Below, piece by piece: positions 13,582 to 22,387 of a DNA stretch of 64,000 nucleotides. Position 1 is the stretch's first letter, and every line of letters starts with the position of its first letter. The notes beneath the pieces were generated by a model. It was not told where the DNA came from. It did no database searches and was given only the letters and a program-made list of their open reading frames with translations. This stretch comes from Streptomyces cylindrosporus (GTDB lineage: Bacteria > Actinomycetota > Actinomycetes > Streptomycetales > Streptomycetaceae). Location of the stretch: positions 248,001-312,000 of the forward strand of contig NZ_JALDAY010000006.1 of the NCBI RefSeq assembly GCF_022698165.1. The letters are read 5' to 3'. A program made the translations under genes and the position numbers.

Positions 13582-13717
13582 GAAGATCCGCTCCCCCCTT
13601 GCGCCTCCATCCTGCCAGGTCGCGGCGGATGACTGGTCACATGACAGAAGCGCTGCCCGGCACGCCCCTGACAGCATCCCGGTCATCGGGTGGGTCGCGG
13701 CGAGCAGGAGTTCGGCA

Positions 13718-16300
13718 GTGGGTTGGCAGGCGGCGTTCGATCCGGTGCAGCAGTGCACCGACGGGCCGCACCCCCTGCTCGTGCTGGGCGAGACCGGCAC
13801 CGGCAAGACCCGGCTGCTGCGGATCGCCGAGCAGCGGGCCGGGGAACGCGGTGCCCGCGTCCTGTCCGCGCGTGCCTGCCCGCAGGAGGCGCAGCAGCCG
13901 TACGCCTGTCTGCACCAGCTCCTCCTGCCCGTACTGGCCGAGGCCGATGCCCTGCCGGAGCCTAGGCGCCGGGCGCTGCACGCCCTCCTCGCGCCGACGG
14001 AGGACGACGTGCCGCCGGAGGGAGCGGACCTGAGCAACGCGGTCCTGGCCCTGCTGACTCGCCTCGGGCGGACAGGCCAGGTCCTGCTGACCGTCGACGA
14101 CCTCCACAACTGCGACCGCGACTCCCTGGCCGTCCTGTCCTACGTCACCCGACGGCTGTCCGGCGAGGCCGTCACCGTCCTCTTCACCGCCCACGGCGAG
14201 GCGCCTCCGCCCGCCGCACCCGCGGACCTCGCCGTACTGCTTCTCGGCCCCCTGTCACCACCGGCAGCGGCCCGGCTGCTGGACGCGCAGCCGGGCGCAC
14301 CCACCGGAGGGGCCAGGCTGGAGCTGCTGCGGCAGGCCGAAGGCAACCCGCTCGCGATCATCGAGCTCAGCCGTGCCACGCGCCAACCCCGGCGCATCCA
14401 GGCCCTGTACGCCCCGCAACTGGACGCGCTGCCGGAAGGAACACGGCACGCTCTGCTGTACGCGGCTGCCGCCTGGCCGCACCAGGAACTCGCCCCGGTC
14501 ATGGCCGCCCTGGGCACCGACGACCTGGGCGTGTGGGCCCCGGCGGAGACAGCCGGGCTGATCACCGTCACCGACGGGCGGCTCGCCTTCCGCAACCCGC
14601 TCACACGTACGGCCGCCTTCTACCGGCCGCCCGCCCAACTGCGCCGGCAGGCCCACCGCGATCTGGCCGCCGTATCCCCCCATCGTCCAGCGCACCTGGC
14701 CGCTGCCGCCGTCGGTCCGGACGAGGCCGTGGCCGCAGCCGTGGAGGAGGCGTCCGGTCGGGGTGACCGTTTCACCGCGGCCCGCGCGCTCGAACAGGCG
14801 GCGCTGCTCGGCTCGCACGGCCGGGACCGCGCCCGACGTCTCGCCGCCGCGCTGGCCGCCGCGAGCGACCTCGGAGACCCGGCGTGGGTGCGGGAGCTGT
14901 ACGGGGCGCTGGAGCGGGCGAACCGCGATCCGCAGGGGATGTGTGCCGCGGCCTGTGCCATGAGTGGGGCGCTGTCCTTGCTGTCGTACCAGCGAGAGGC
15001 GTTCGATCTCCTGCTCGACACGGCACGGCGGGCGCGCGCGGCCGACGCCTCGACGGCCTTCGCTCTGGCTGCGGTGGCGACGGGCATCGCCCGCCAGTCC
15101 GGACTGCCCGAACACTGGCGGCAGTTGAGGCGCCTGCTCGGCCTGGCACCGGAGAACGGATCAGAACACGCCGACATCTTCGCCTCCGTGCAGGCCCTCG
15201 CCGCGACCGGTTCGAGCCGCCCGGCCCGGCTGCTCGCGGGCGCCGCACTCGCCCACCACACCGACGAGTCGGATCTGTGCGCGGAGCAGTTCCGGCAGGC
15301 GGGTGAACTGCTGCGCGCACAGGGCGCCTTGGGCCCGCTCGCCTGGACGCTGGCGGCCCAGGTGGAGACGCTGCTGGGCCTCGGGCGGTGGGCGGAGGCG
15401 GAATCCCTGATCAAGGAGGGCCTCTCGCACGCCGCCGTCCACCGCTGGACCCGCGTCGAGATGGACCTCGAAGCGCTGCGGACGACCCTGGGCGCCCTGC
15501 GCGGCGAGAGCGTGCCCGGCACCCGGTTCACCGGCCCCAACTGGCGCTCCGTCAGTTTGCACGAGAACCGGGCCACTCACGCCCGCATGCTGCGGGCCTG
15601 CGGTCTGAGCGCCCTGGTCCTCGGCGACGGGGACGGCGCCTTCCGGCATCTGCGCACGCTCTTCGCGGACGACGGCGAACCCCTCGACCCCTTCCTCTCC
15701 CCGCGCTGTATCGCCGAACTCGCCGTCGCCGCCCATCGCACGGGCCGTCAACGGGAGGCCGCGCACGTCCTCGTGCGGGTCCGGCGCAGCCAGGGCGCGC
15801 GGCCCACGACCCGGATGACGCTGCTGATGCACCACGCGGCGGCGCTGGTCGACGAGGACGCGGACAGCGAGCACCACTTCCAGCTGGCCGTGGTCAACCC
15901 GGAGGCGGCCCGCTGGCCCCTGGAACGGGCTCGGGCCCGCCTGGACTACGCGATATGGCTGCGCAGACGCAGACGGCCGCTGGAGGCACGCGCCCAGCTG
16001 ACCGTCGTACTCGAAACGGCGACCCGGCTCGGCGCCCGGCACCTGGCCGAGTCGGCGCGCGGTGAACTGCGGGCGAGCGGGGTGTCAGAAGCTCCCGCGT
16101 CGGCGGATCCGCTGGGTGAACTGACCGCCCAGCAACGGCAGATCGTGCGACTGGCCGCCAACGGCCTGTCGAATCGCGAGATCGGCGAACAGCTCTTCCT
16201 GTCGCCGCGTACCGTGGGCTCGCACCTCTACAACGTCTATCCCAAACTCGGCGTCAGCAGCCGCCACCAGCTGCGCGATCTCCTCGTGCACGAGAAGTGA
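13718..16300 (+). CDS. LAL-family LuxR regulator, copy 2
   Basis: About 860 aa. Walker A is GETGTGKTR and Walker B is VLLTVDDLHNCD; the C-terminal LuxR HTH is LTAQQRQIVRLAANGLSNRE with LSPRTVGSHLYNVYPKLGV. The GTG at 13718 has CAGGAG 7 nt upstream, and the first residues (VGWQAAFDPVQQC) lead straight into the ATPase domain, so the N-terminus is short. Its domain order matches the divergent neighbour, and the HTHs are similar, so the two are paralogues. The hydrolase at 16326 follows after 25 nt on the same strand, so it is a likely co-transcribed target. Confidence 0.9.
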   Translation: MGWQAAFDPVQQCTDGPHPLLVLGETGTGKTRLLRIAEQRAGERGARVLSARACPQEAQQPYACLHQLLLPVLAEADALPEPRRRALHALLAPTEDDVPPEGADLSNAVLALLTRLGRTGQVLLTVDDLHNCDRDSLAVLSYVTRRLSGEAVTVLFTAHGEAPPPAAPADLAVLLLGPLSPPAAARLLDAQPGAPTGGARLELLRQAEGNPLAIIELSRATRQPRRIQALYAPQLDALPEGTRHALLYAAAAWPHQELAPVMAALGTDDLGVWAPAETAGLITVTDGRLAFRNPLTRTAAFYRPPAQLRRQAHRDLAAVSPHRPAHLAAAAVGPDEAVAAAVEEASGRGDRFTAARALEQAALLGSHGRDRARRLAAALAAASDLGDPAWVRELYGALERANRDPQGMCAAACAMSGALSLLSYQREAFDLLLDTARRARAADASTAFALAAVATGIARQSGLPEHWRQLRRLLGLAPENGSEHADIFASVQALAATGSSRPARLLAGAALAHHTDESDLCAEQFRQAGELLRAQGALGPLAWTLAAQVETLLGLGRWAEAESLIKEGLSHAAVHRWTRVEMDLEALRTTLGALRGESVPGTRFTGPNWRSVSLHENRATHARMLRACGLSALVLGDGDGAFRHLRTLFADDGEPLDPFLSPRCIAELAVAAHRTGRQREAAHVLVRVRRSQGARPTTRMTLLMHHAAALVDEDADSEHHFQLAVVNPEAARWPLERARARLDYAIWLRRRRRPLEARAQLTVVLETATRLGARHLAESARGELRASGVSEAPASADPLGELTAQQRQIVRLAANGLSNREIGEQLFLSPRTVGSHLYNVYPKLGVSSRHQLRDLLVHEK

Positions 16301-16325
16301 CCGGGCGAAAGGCGGGTATCGCAGC

Positions 16326-17315
16326 ATGGAGCCGGACGGGCCGCACCCGTGCCCCCTGGTGCTCGATCCGCTGGCGCAACGCCTCGTCGACGCGTCCTCG
16401 GCGCCGCCCTTCCTGCACGAGCTGCCGCCCGATGTCGGCCGTCAGGCGCTGAGGGAGTCCCAGGTCCACCGGATCGAGGACTTCGCCGTGGACGCCGCCT
16501 TCCAGGTGGCGCCCGTGGGACCGTCCGGACTGGTGGGCTTCTGGATCTTCAGGCCGCCCGCGGCGCAGGGGCCGCTTCCCGTGCTGCTCTACCTCCACGG
16601 CGGCCGGTGGGCGCTGGGTGACGCGCAGACCCACGCCCGGCTCGTCAGCGACCTCGTGACCGGCGCGGGCGTGGCCGCCGTCGTCCCCGAGTACAGCCGC
16701 ACCCCGGAGGCCCGCTACCCCGTGGCCGTCGAGGAGTGCTACGCCCTCATGTCCTGGGTGGTCGGCCACGCGGGCGAACTGCGGCTGGACGCGGGCCGGT
16801 TGGCGGTGGCCGGGGACTGCGCCGGGGCCACCCTGGCCATCGCGCTCACCCTGCTGGCCAAGGCGCGCGGCGGCCCGGACATCCGTGCCCAGCTGCTGTA
16901 CTACCCGATCACCGACGCACGCTGCGCCAGCGCCTCCCAGCACCGGTTCGCCGAGGGATATCTGCTCACCCGTCAGGCCCTGCGCGACTATTGGCGCCAG
17001 TACAGCGACGACCCCCGGGACCTGGCCGAGCCGACCGCCTCCCCGCTCCGCGCCGACCCGGAGCAGCTGGTGGGGCTGCCGCCGGCCCTGCTGATCACGG
17101 CGGAGGCCGATGTGACGCGGGACGAGGGCGAACAGTACGCGGACCGGCTGCGCCGCGCGGGAGTCGAGGTCACGGCCGTCCGCTTCCTGGGCACGGTCCA
17201 CGACTTCGTCTCTCTGACGGCACTGCGTGACAGCCCTCCGGCGCGGGGCGCCGTGCGGCAGGGCGCCGCCTTCCTGCGGGCTCGGCTCGGGCGCGCGGAC
17301 CAGTCGACCGACTGA
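16326..17315 (+). CDS. HSL-type alpha/beta hydrolase with Cys at the nucleophile position
   Basis: About 329 aa, in the hormone-sensitive lipase (bacterial group IV) esterase family. The oxyanion motif is LYLHGGRWALGD and the Asp and His positions are present (TAEADVTRDEG; TVHDF). The nucleophile elbow reads GDCAGA, with Cys165 where the family has Ser in GDSAGG. The codon is TGC in the sequence. Cys nucleophiles occur in dienelactone hydrolases, so activity may persist on a different substrate, or may be lost. The paralogue at 19397 keeps Ser. It follows the LAL gene by 25 nt; AAGGCGG lies about 11 nt before the ATG. Confidence 0.88.
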   Translation: MEPDGPHPCPLVLDPLAQRLVDASSAPPFLHELPPDVGRQALRESQVHRIEDFAVDAAFQVAPVGPSGLVGFWIFRPPAAQGPLPVLLYLHGGRWALGDAQTHARLVSDLVTGAGVAAVVPEYSRTPEARYPVAVEECYALMSWVVGHAGELRLDAGRLAVAGDCAGATLAIALTLLAKARGGPDIRAQLLYYPITDARCASASQHRFAEGYLLTRQALRDYWRQYSDDPRDLAEPTASPLRADPEQLVGLPPALLITAEADVTRDEGEQYADRLRRAGVEVTAVRFLGTVHDFVSLTALRDSPPARGAVRQGAAFLRARLGRADQSTD

Positions 17316-17351
17316 TGCGTCCGCACCCCGGCCGACGGCACGCTGACGGGT

Positions 17352-18377
17352 ATGTCAGCCTTCTACGATTCCTTCACAGAAGACGGCTCCGCGGCACGCC
17401 CACACGCCCAGGTGTTCTCCACCAGCTGCGTGCCGGTGCGCGAGAGCCTGGACTTCTGGCGTGACGCCGTGCTCGCCACGCTCGTGGGAATGGACATCAC
17501 CACCGAGGCCGGGGCCGTCGACGCCACCATGCGTACGGACCGTCTCGGCGACCTCCGTATCACCACGGTCGACTGCGATCCGGGAGACATCCACCGGTCC
17601 CCGCACCATGTCGCCCGCGGCGACGGCGAGCACGTCTTCGTCGCCGTGCAGGACAGCGGCACGGCCCAGGTCGAGCAGGACGGCCGGTGCACGGAACTGC
17701 GGCCCGGCGACATCGCCTTCTTCGAGACGCTCCGCCCCTACCGCACACGGTTTCCGCAACGGTTCCAGCAGAAGATCTTCGCCGTGCCACGCGGCCTCCT
17801 CGGCCAGTCGGAGGCAGCCCTGGGACGGATCACGGCACGGGCCGTACGCCCGGTGGGCGGGCTCGGGGCCCTGCTGTCACCGTTCCTGTCGCGACTGGCC
17901 GACACGTGCGGGTCCTACTCCGGCCCGGTGGCCGGCCGGATGGCCGACAGCGCCGTGAGCCTGCTGGCCGCGGCCGCCGCACAGCACCTGGGCGACGAAC
18001 CGGCCGGTCTTCCCGGCGCCGACCGGGTGCTCCTGCTGCGCGTCCAGAGGTACATCCGCTGGCACCTGGCGGAGCCGGACCTCACTCCCGCCGTCATCGC
18101 CCGCGCCCACGGCATCTCGGTGCGCTATCTGCACCGGCTGTTCGAGCAGGAGGGCACGACGGTCGGCAACTGGATCCGCCGCCTACGACTCCAGGAGTGC
18201 CGCAGGGAACTGACCGCGGCCGCGAGCATGGGCAGCGTCGCCCGCCGCTGGGGATTCAGCGGCACCGCGCACTTCGGACGCGCGTTCCGCCGGGAGTACG
18301 GCACCTCCCCCACCGACTGGCTCCAAGCCGAGCGGGCCCGGCGCTTCACGGAGGAGGACTGGTGCCGGGCGACCTGA
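17352..18377 (+). CDS. AraC-family regulator with AraC-binding-like N-domain, copy 1
   Basis: About 341 aa. The N-terminal cupin-like ligand domain (about 20-200; RPGDIAFFETLRPYRTRFPQ) resembles AraC-binding-like domains. The C-terminal AraC HTH pair is seen as ARAHGISVRYLHRLFEQEGT and SVARRWGFSGTAHFGRAFRR. The ATG at 17352 has no strong ribosome site. It overlaps the next AraC gene by 16 nt, so the two are translationally coupled. Located between two related hydrolase genes, which it may control. Confidence 0.9.
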   Translation: MSAFYDSFTEDGSAARPHAQVFSTSCVPVRESLDFWRDAVLATLVGMDITTEAGAVDATMRTDRLGDLRITTVDCDPGDIHRSPHHVARGDGEHVFVAVQDSGTAQVEQDGRCTELRPGDIAFFETLRPYRTRFPQRFQQKIFAVPRGLLGQSEAALGRITARAVRPVGGLGALLSPFLSRLADTCGSYSGPVAGRMADSAVSLLAAAAAQHLGDEPAGLPGADRVLLLRVQRYIRWHLAEPDLTPAVIARAHGISVRYLHRLFEQEGTTVGNWIRRLRLQECRRELTAAASMGSVARRWGFSGTAHFGRAFRREYGTSPTDWLQAERARRFTEEDWCRAT

Positions 18378-19357
18378 GCGAACTGCCGTACGGAAAGCGG
18401 CTCTTGTCGACCGCTTACGGCGATCTCCGGCTGGTCACCCGCGCGGACCCGGAATCCTGGCAGGGTTGCGTCCGGCTGCTCCGGCTGGGCGCACTCCAGG
18501 TCGCGGCCGAGGAGTGCGACGCCGTGGACGTCGTACGGACCACGCGGGACACGGCGGACGGCAGGGCGCACCTCTTCGCCCGCCTCCAGCTGGAAGGCAG
18601 CGCCCACCTGGTCCAGGACGGCCGCCGCACGCACCTGCACCCGGGGGTCCTGGCCTTCTACGACGCGAGCCGGTCCTTCCGGCTCACGCTGCCGGAGCGT
18701 CAGCGCGCCCGGGTGCTGATGGTTCCGCGTCCGATACTGCGGCTGGCGGAGCCGGAGATACGCAGGGTCACCGCGAAGGTCGTCGGCGCCACGCCCGGCG
18801 GACCGGCCGCGCTGCTGCTGCCGCTCCTGTCCGGGCTGGTGCAGGAGATCCTCGCCACCCCACCGGCCGCCGGCGAGGAACTCGCCGGCGCGGTCGCGGA
18901 CGTCCTCGCCACCCTGGCGGCGGACCAGTTGGACGCCACCGAGCCGGCCGATGCCGGGCCGAGCACGATGATCGACCGCGTCAAGGCCACCATCGAAACC
19001 CGCCTCGCCGAACCGGAACTGACCCCGCGCGCACTCGCCGACGAGCACGGCATCTCGCTGCGCTATCTGCACAAGCTGTTCCAGGAGCAGGGCGCCACGG
19101 TCGGCGGCTGGATCCGCCGACGGCGACTGGAGGTGTGCAGGGCCGAACTCGGCCGCCCCACGGCGGCCGGCCTGACCATCGCCGCCGTGGCCGGGCGGTG
19201 GGGGTTCATCAGCCCCGCCCACTTCAGCCATGCCTTCCGCAAGGAGTACGGGATGTCCCCGGCGCAGTACCGGGGGCAGCGGCAGGGGCTCCCGAGTGCA
19301 CTGCCGGACCAGCACCGGTGCACTGGCGCGCAAAGCCCGCCGCTCTCTCCGTTCTAA
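18362..19357 (+). CDS. AraC-family regulator, copy 2
   Basis: About 331 aa, with the same plan as the gene before it: ligand domain (HLHPGVLAFYDASRSFRLTL) and C-terminal AraC HTH (ADEHGISLRYLHKLFQEQGA; VAGRWGFISPAHFSHAFRKE). The GTG at 18362 lies inside the end of the previous gene, with AGGAGG 4 nt upstream, giving a 16-nt overlap and likely coupling. The two AraC proteins are clear paralogues, and the flanking hydrolases are paralogues as well. Targets unknown; the hydrolase starting 39 nt downstream is the obvious candidate. Confidence 0.9.
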   Translation: MPGDLSELPYGKRLLSTAYGDLRLVTRADPESWQGCVRLLRLGALQVAAEECDAVDVVRTTRDTADGRAHLFARLQLEGSAHLVQDGRRTHLHPGVLAFYDASRSFRLTLPERQRARVLMVPRPILRLAEPEIRRVTAKVVGATPGGPAALLLPLLSGLVQEILATPPAAGEELAGAVADVLATLAADQLDATEPADAGPSTMIDRVKATIETRLAEPELTPRALADEHGISLRYLHKLFQEQGATVGGWIRRRRLEVCRAELGRPTAAGLTIAAVAGRWGFISPAHFSHAFRKEYGMSPAQYRGQRQGLPSALPDQHRCTGAQSPPLSPF

Positions 19358-19396
19358 CGTCCCGGCAGAGCTCATCCGAACACTGAGGAGAACCAC

Positions 19397-20365
19397 ATGT
19401 CCGACGCCGTGGAACCGGTCCGGCCGGTGCTGGAGCCGGCCGCCCAGGCCTTCGTGGAGGCGACCGCGAACCCGCCCTACCTCTTCGATCTGGGCCCGGT
19501 GGAGGGCCGCAAGGCGGTCGACGAGGTGCAGTCCGGCGAGATCACCCTGCCCGCCGTCGACGAGGAGTGGATCACCGTCGAGGGCGGCCCGACCGGCAGC
19601 GTCCGGGCCCGCATCGTCAAGCCCGCCGGCACCACCGCCACCCTCCCGGTGATCGTCTACATCCACGGCGCGGGCTGGGTCTTCGGCAACGCCCACACCC
19701 ACGACCGCCTGGTGCGCGAACTCGCGGTCGGCGCGAACGCCGCGGTGGTCTTCCCCGAGTACGACCTCTCACCCGAGGCCCGCTACCCCGTCGCCATCGA
19801 GCAGAACTACGCCGTCGCCCGCTGGATCGTCCAACACGGCACGGCCAAGGGCCTGGACCCGTCCCGCATCGCGGTGGCCGGCGACTCGGTCGGCGGCAAC
19901 ATGAGCGCGGCGCTGACCTTGATGGCGAAGCAGCGCGGCGGCCTCCCGCTGCTGGCGCAGGTGCTGTTCTACCCGGTCACCGACGCGAGCTTCGACACCC
20001 CCTCCTACCACCAGTTCGCCACCGGCTACTTCCTGCGCCGGGACGCCATGCAGTGGTTCTGGGACCAGTACACGACCGACGCAGCCGACCGCGCCCAGAT
20101 CACCGCCTCCCCCCTGCGCGCCACCCCCGAACAGCTGACCGGGCTGCCGCCGGCCCTGGTCATCACCGGCGAGGCCGACGTCCTGCGCGACGAGGGCGAG
20201 GCCTACGCCAACAAGCTGCGCGCGGCCGGCGTCCCGGTCACCGCGGTCCGCTACCAGGGCATCATCCACGACTTCGTCATGCTCAACGCCCTGCGCGCCA
20301 CCCACGCCGCCGACGCCGCCATCAAACAGGCCATCGACACCCTGCGCACCGCCCTGCACGGCTGA
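19397..20365 (+). CDS. HSL-type alpha/beta hydrolase (Ser nucleophile)
   Basis: About 322 aa, hormone-sensitive lipase family esterase. Oxyanion motif YIHGAGWVFGN; nucleophile elbow GDSVGG with Ser164; Asp in GEADVLRDEG; His in GIIHDF. The whole triad is present, unlike the paralogue at 16326. Probably cytoplasmic, no signal peptide. Start ATG has GAGGAG 6 nt upstream. It follows the AraC pair by 39 nt and precedes another hydrolase by 20 nt, so it is probably in one operon with the latter. Substrate unknown; short-chain esters are usual for the family. Confidence 0.92.
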   Translation: MSDAVEPVRPVLEPAAQAFVEATANPPYLFDLGPVEGRKAVDEVQSGEITLPAVDEEWITVEGGPTGSVRARIVKPAGTTATLPVIVYIHGAGWVFGNAHTHDRLVRELAVGANAAVVFPEYDLSPEARYPVAIEQNYAVARWIVQHGTAKGLDPSRIAVAGDSVGGNMSAALTLMAKQRGGLPLLAQVLFYPVTDASFDTPSYHQFATGYFLRRDAMQWFWDQYTTDAADRAQITASPLRATPEQLTGLPPALVITGEADVLRDEGEAYANKLRAAGVPVTAVRYQGIIHDFVMLNALRATHAADAAIKQAIDTLRTALHG

Positions 20366-20385
20366 TCCGAGAAGGAGAACCGAAC

Positions 20386-21102
20386 ATGCCCACCACTCCC
20401 ACCGTCCTGCTCGTGCACGGCGCCTTCGCCGACGCCGGCAGCTGGTCCGGGGTCATCGCGGAGTTGCAGGGCCACGACATCCCCGTGATCGCGCCGCCCA
20501 ACCCGCTGCGCGGACTGGCCTCGGATTCCGCGTACATCGCCTCCGTGGCGTCCCAGATCGACGGCCCGGTCGTCCTCGTCGGCCACTCCTACGGCGGCGC
20601 GCTGATCACCGTGGCCGGGGTCACCGAGAACGTGGTCGGGCTCGTGTACGTGGCGGCCTATGTCCTCGAAGAGGGCGAGAGCCTCGGCGAGTTGCAGGGC
20701 CGCTTCCCGCTGTCGCCGCTGGTCAGCAGCCTCAAGGAGTGGACGTACCCGGTCCCGGGCGGTGACCCGGCCGTGGAGGTCACCATCGCCGAGGCCGCCT
20801 TCCCGTCGGTGTTCGCCGCCGATGTGCCCGCGGACGTCACCAAGGTTCTCTCGGCGGCCCAACGCCCGCTGGCCGCCGCGGCGTTCGAGGAGACCGCGTC
20901 CGCTGCCGCGTGGCGGACCAAGCCGTCCTGGGCGCTCGTCGCGGGCGCCGACGAGGCGATCAACCCGGAGGTCGAGCGCTTCGGCGCCAAGCGGGCCGGG
21001 GCCACTATCGTCGAGCTGGAGGGCGCCTCGCACGCCGTGGCGGTGTCCCGGCCGAAGGCTGTCGCCGACCTGATCCGCGACGCGGTACGCGCGACGAGCT
21101 GA
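20386..21102 (+). CDS. alpha/beta hydrolase of the small plant-esterase/EstC-like type
   Basis: About 238 aa, single alpha/beta hydrolase domain. The N-terminal VLLVHGAFADAGSW gives the oxyanion region, GHSYGG holds the Ser nucleophile, GADEAI provides an Asp position and ASHAVAVSRP the His. The length and motif pattern match the family of salicylate-methylesterase/hydroxynitrile-lyase-like enzymes common in Streptomyces. AGGAG lies about 8 nt before the ATG. It follows the hydrolase gene by 20 nt, so they are probably co-transcribed; a strong hairpin just after its stop closes the unit. Substrate unknown. Confidence 0.88.
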   Translation: MPTTPTVLLVHGAFADAGSWSGVIAELQGHDIPVIAPPNPLRGLASDSAYIASVASQIDGPVVLVGHSYGGALITVAGVTENVVGLVYVAAYVLEEGESLGELQGRFPLSPLVSSLKEWTYPVPGGDPAVEVTIAEAAFPSVFAADVPADVTKVLSAAQRPLAAAAFEETASAAAWRTKPSWALVAGADEAINPEVERFGAKRAGATIVELEGASHAVAVSRPKAVADLIRDAVRATS

Positions 21103-21117
21103 CGCGACGCACGGCGC

Positions 21118-21154
21118 GGCGCGGCCGGACACCGTACGGTTGTCCGGCCGCGCC
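21118..21154 (+). terminator. strong terminator hairpin after the hydrolase operon
   Basis: A perfect 14-bp stem (GGCGCGGCCGGACA at 21118-21131; its complement at 21141-21154) with a 9-nt loop, 15 nt after the hydrolase stop. No U-tract. It separates the hydrolase operon from the two-component system. Confidence 0.8.
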
Positions 21155-21235
21155 GTTCGTCGTCAGCGGGCATGCCGGTTGTGACGTCGACGATGTGGGA
21201 ACGGTCTCCTGCGGGCCCCGGTCCGTCCCGCCGGA

Positions 21236-21241
21236 TAGGGT
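21236..21241 (+). promoter_or_regulatory. possible -10 element for a leaderless start
   Basis: TAGGGT fits the TANNNT pattern and stands 6 nt before the GTG start of the sensor kinase gene, the spacing expected for a leaderless transcript. No clear -35 element is seen. Confidence 0.4.
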
Positions 21242-21247
21242 CGGGAC

Positions 21248-22387
21248 GTGGACCGCAGCATGCAGCCGTACGACGGGTTTGTCGGTGAGGCTCGGGGCCT
21301 GTGGTGGGGGTCGGCCGGGCTGGTCCTTGTGGTTGTGGGGACGTCGGTGGTCGTCGCCGGCGCGGATCAGGTCGGGCGGCTGATCGTGGCCGTGGCACTG
21401 GTGCTCACGCAGGTCTGCGCCCTGAGGTGGCAGGTGCGTTCACCGGTCGTCGTGCTGGCGGTGAACGAGGTGACGGGCCTCGCCGTGTGGGCGTTGCTGC
21501 CGGCGGTGTCCTTGACGGGGGCGCTGCTCGCGGCTCAGGTCGTGTTGTGTGTGCTGTCGGCCACCAGGCCGCGGCGGGTGTCGGTTTGGGCCCTGGCGGT
21601 GATGTGCCTGGCGGCGCCGCTTGCGTTCGGGGCGGGTGGGCCCGCGGGTGGGACGGTGTATCTGCTGGCGGTGCTCCTGGCGTGGACCGCGGGGCAGTGG
21701 CGCCGGGCTCAGCAGGCGCGGACGCTGGCGGAGACGCGCCGGGCCGTGATGGAGGAGCGAGCGCGGATCGCGCGCGAGGTGCACGACGTCGTGGCGCACA
21801 CCTTGTCGGTGATGGTGATTCAGGCGGGCGCCGCCGATGACGTGTTCACTCGGCAACCCGCGCAGGCGCGCCAGGCGCTGCAGGCGATCGAGACGGGCGC
21901 CCGCTCGGCGCTCGGTGAACTGCGGCTGCTGCTGCGCGCGTTCCACGGCGACGCGGAACAGGACGAGGTCGCGGAGCGGCGGGCGGCGGGGCCCTGGCTC
22001 GCGCGCCTGGACGAGCTGGCCGACTCCGTGCGCGCGACCGGGCTGACCGTACACATGTGTTGCGAGGGCTCCACCGTCGGCCTGCCGGCCGCCGTGGACC
22101 TGGCGGCGTACCGGATCGTCCAGGAGGCCCTCACCAACACGCTGCGCCACGCGGCCGGCGCCGACGAGGTGCATGTGCGCGTGGCATCCGGAGAAGAGTG
22201 TGTGGAAGTCAGGGTGTCCGACAACGGCCGTACACGACACGGCAGTTGGCCGGCGGCGGGAGCGGGGCGAGGGCTCGTGGGCATGAAGGAACGTGCGCGG
22301 CTCGTCGGCGGCAGCCTGCGCGCCGCTCCGCTGCCCGGGGGCGGATTCGAGGTGGCGGCACGGCTGCCGGTGGAGGACGCGTCATGA
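21248..22387 (+). CDS. NarL-type sensor histidine kinase
   Basis: About 379 aa. Several membrane-spanning helices lie in residues 15-150 (for example LVLVVVGTSVVVAGA and VALVLTQVCALRW). The HisKA_3 dimerisation box is EERARIAREVHDVVAHTLSV with the phosphorylated His, followed by HATPase_c (AYRIVQEALTNTLRHA, then GRGLVGMKERARLVGG). The GTG at 21248 may be used without a leader; an in-frame ATG is 12 nt later. The response regulator start overlaps its stop by 4 nt (ATGA), so the two form a cognate pair. Signal unknown. Confidence 0.93.
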   Translation: MDRSMQPYDGFVGEARGLWWGSAGLVLVVVGTSVVVAGADQVGRLIVAVALVLTQVCALRWQVRSPVVVLAVNEVTGLAVWALLPAVSLTGALLAAQVVLCVLSATRPRRVSVWALAVMCLAAPLAFGAGGPAGGTVYLLAVLLAWTAGQWRRAQQARTLAETRRAVMEERARIAREVHDVVAHTLSVMVIQAGAADDVFTRQPAQARQALQAIETGARSALGELRLLLRAFHGDAEQDEVAERRAAGPWLARLDELADSVRATGLTVHMCCEGSTVGLPAAVDLAAYRIVQEALTNTLRHAAGADEVHVRVASGEECVEVRVSDNGRTRHGSWPAAGAGRGLVGMKERARLVGGSLRAAPLPGGGFEVAARLPVEDAS

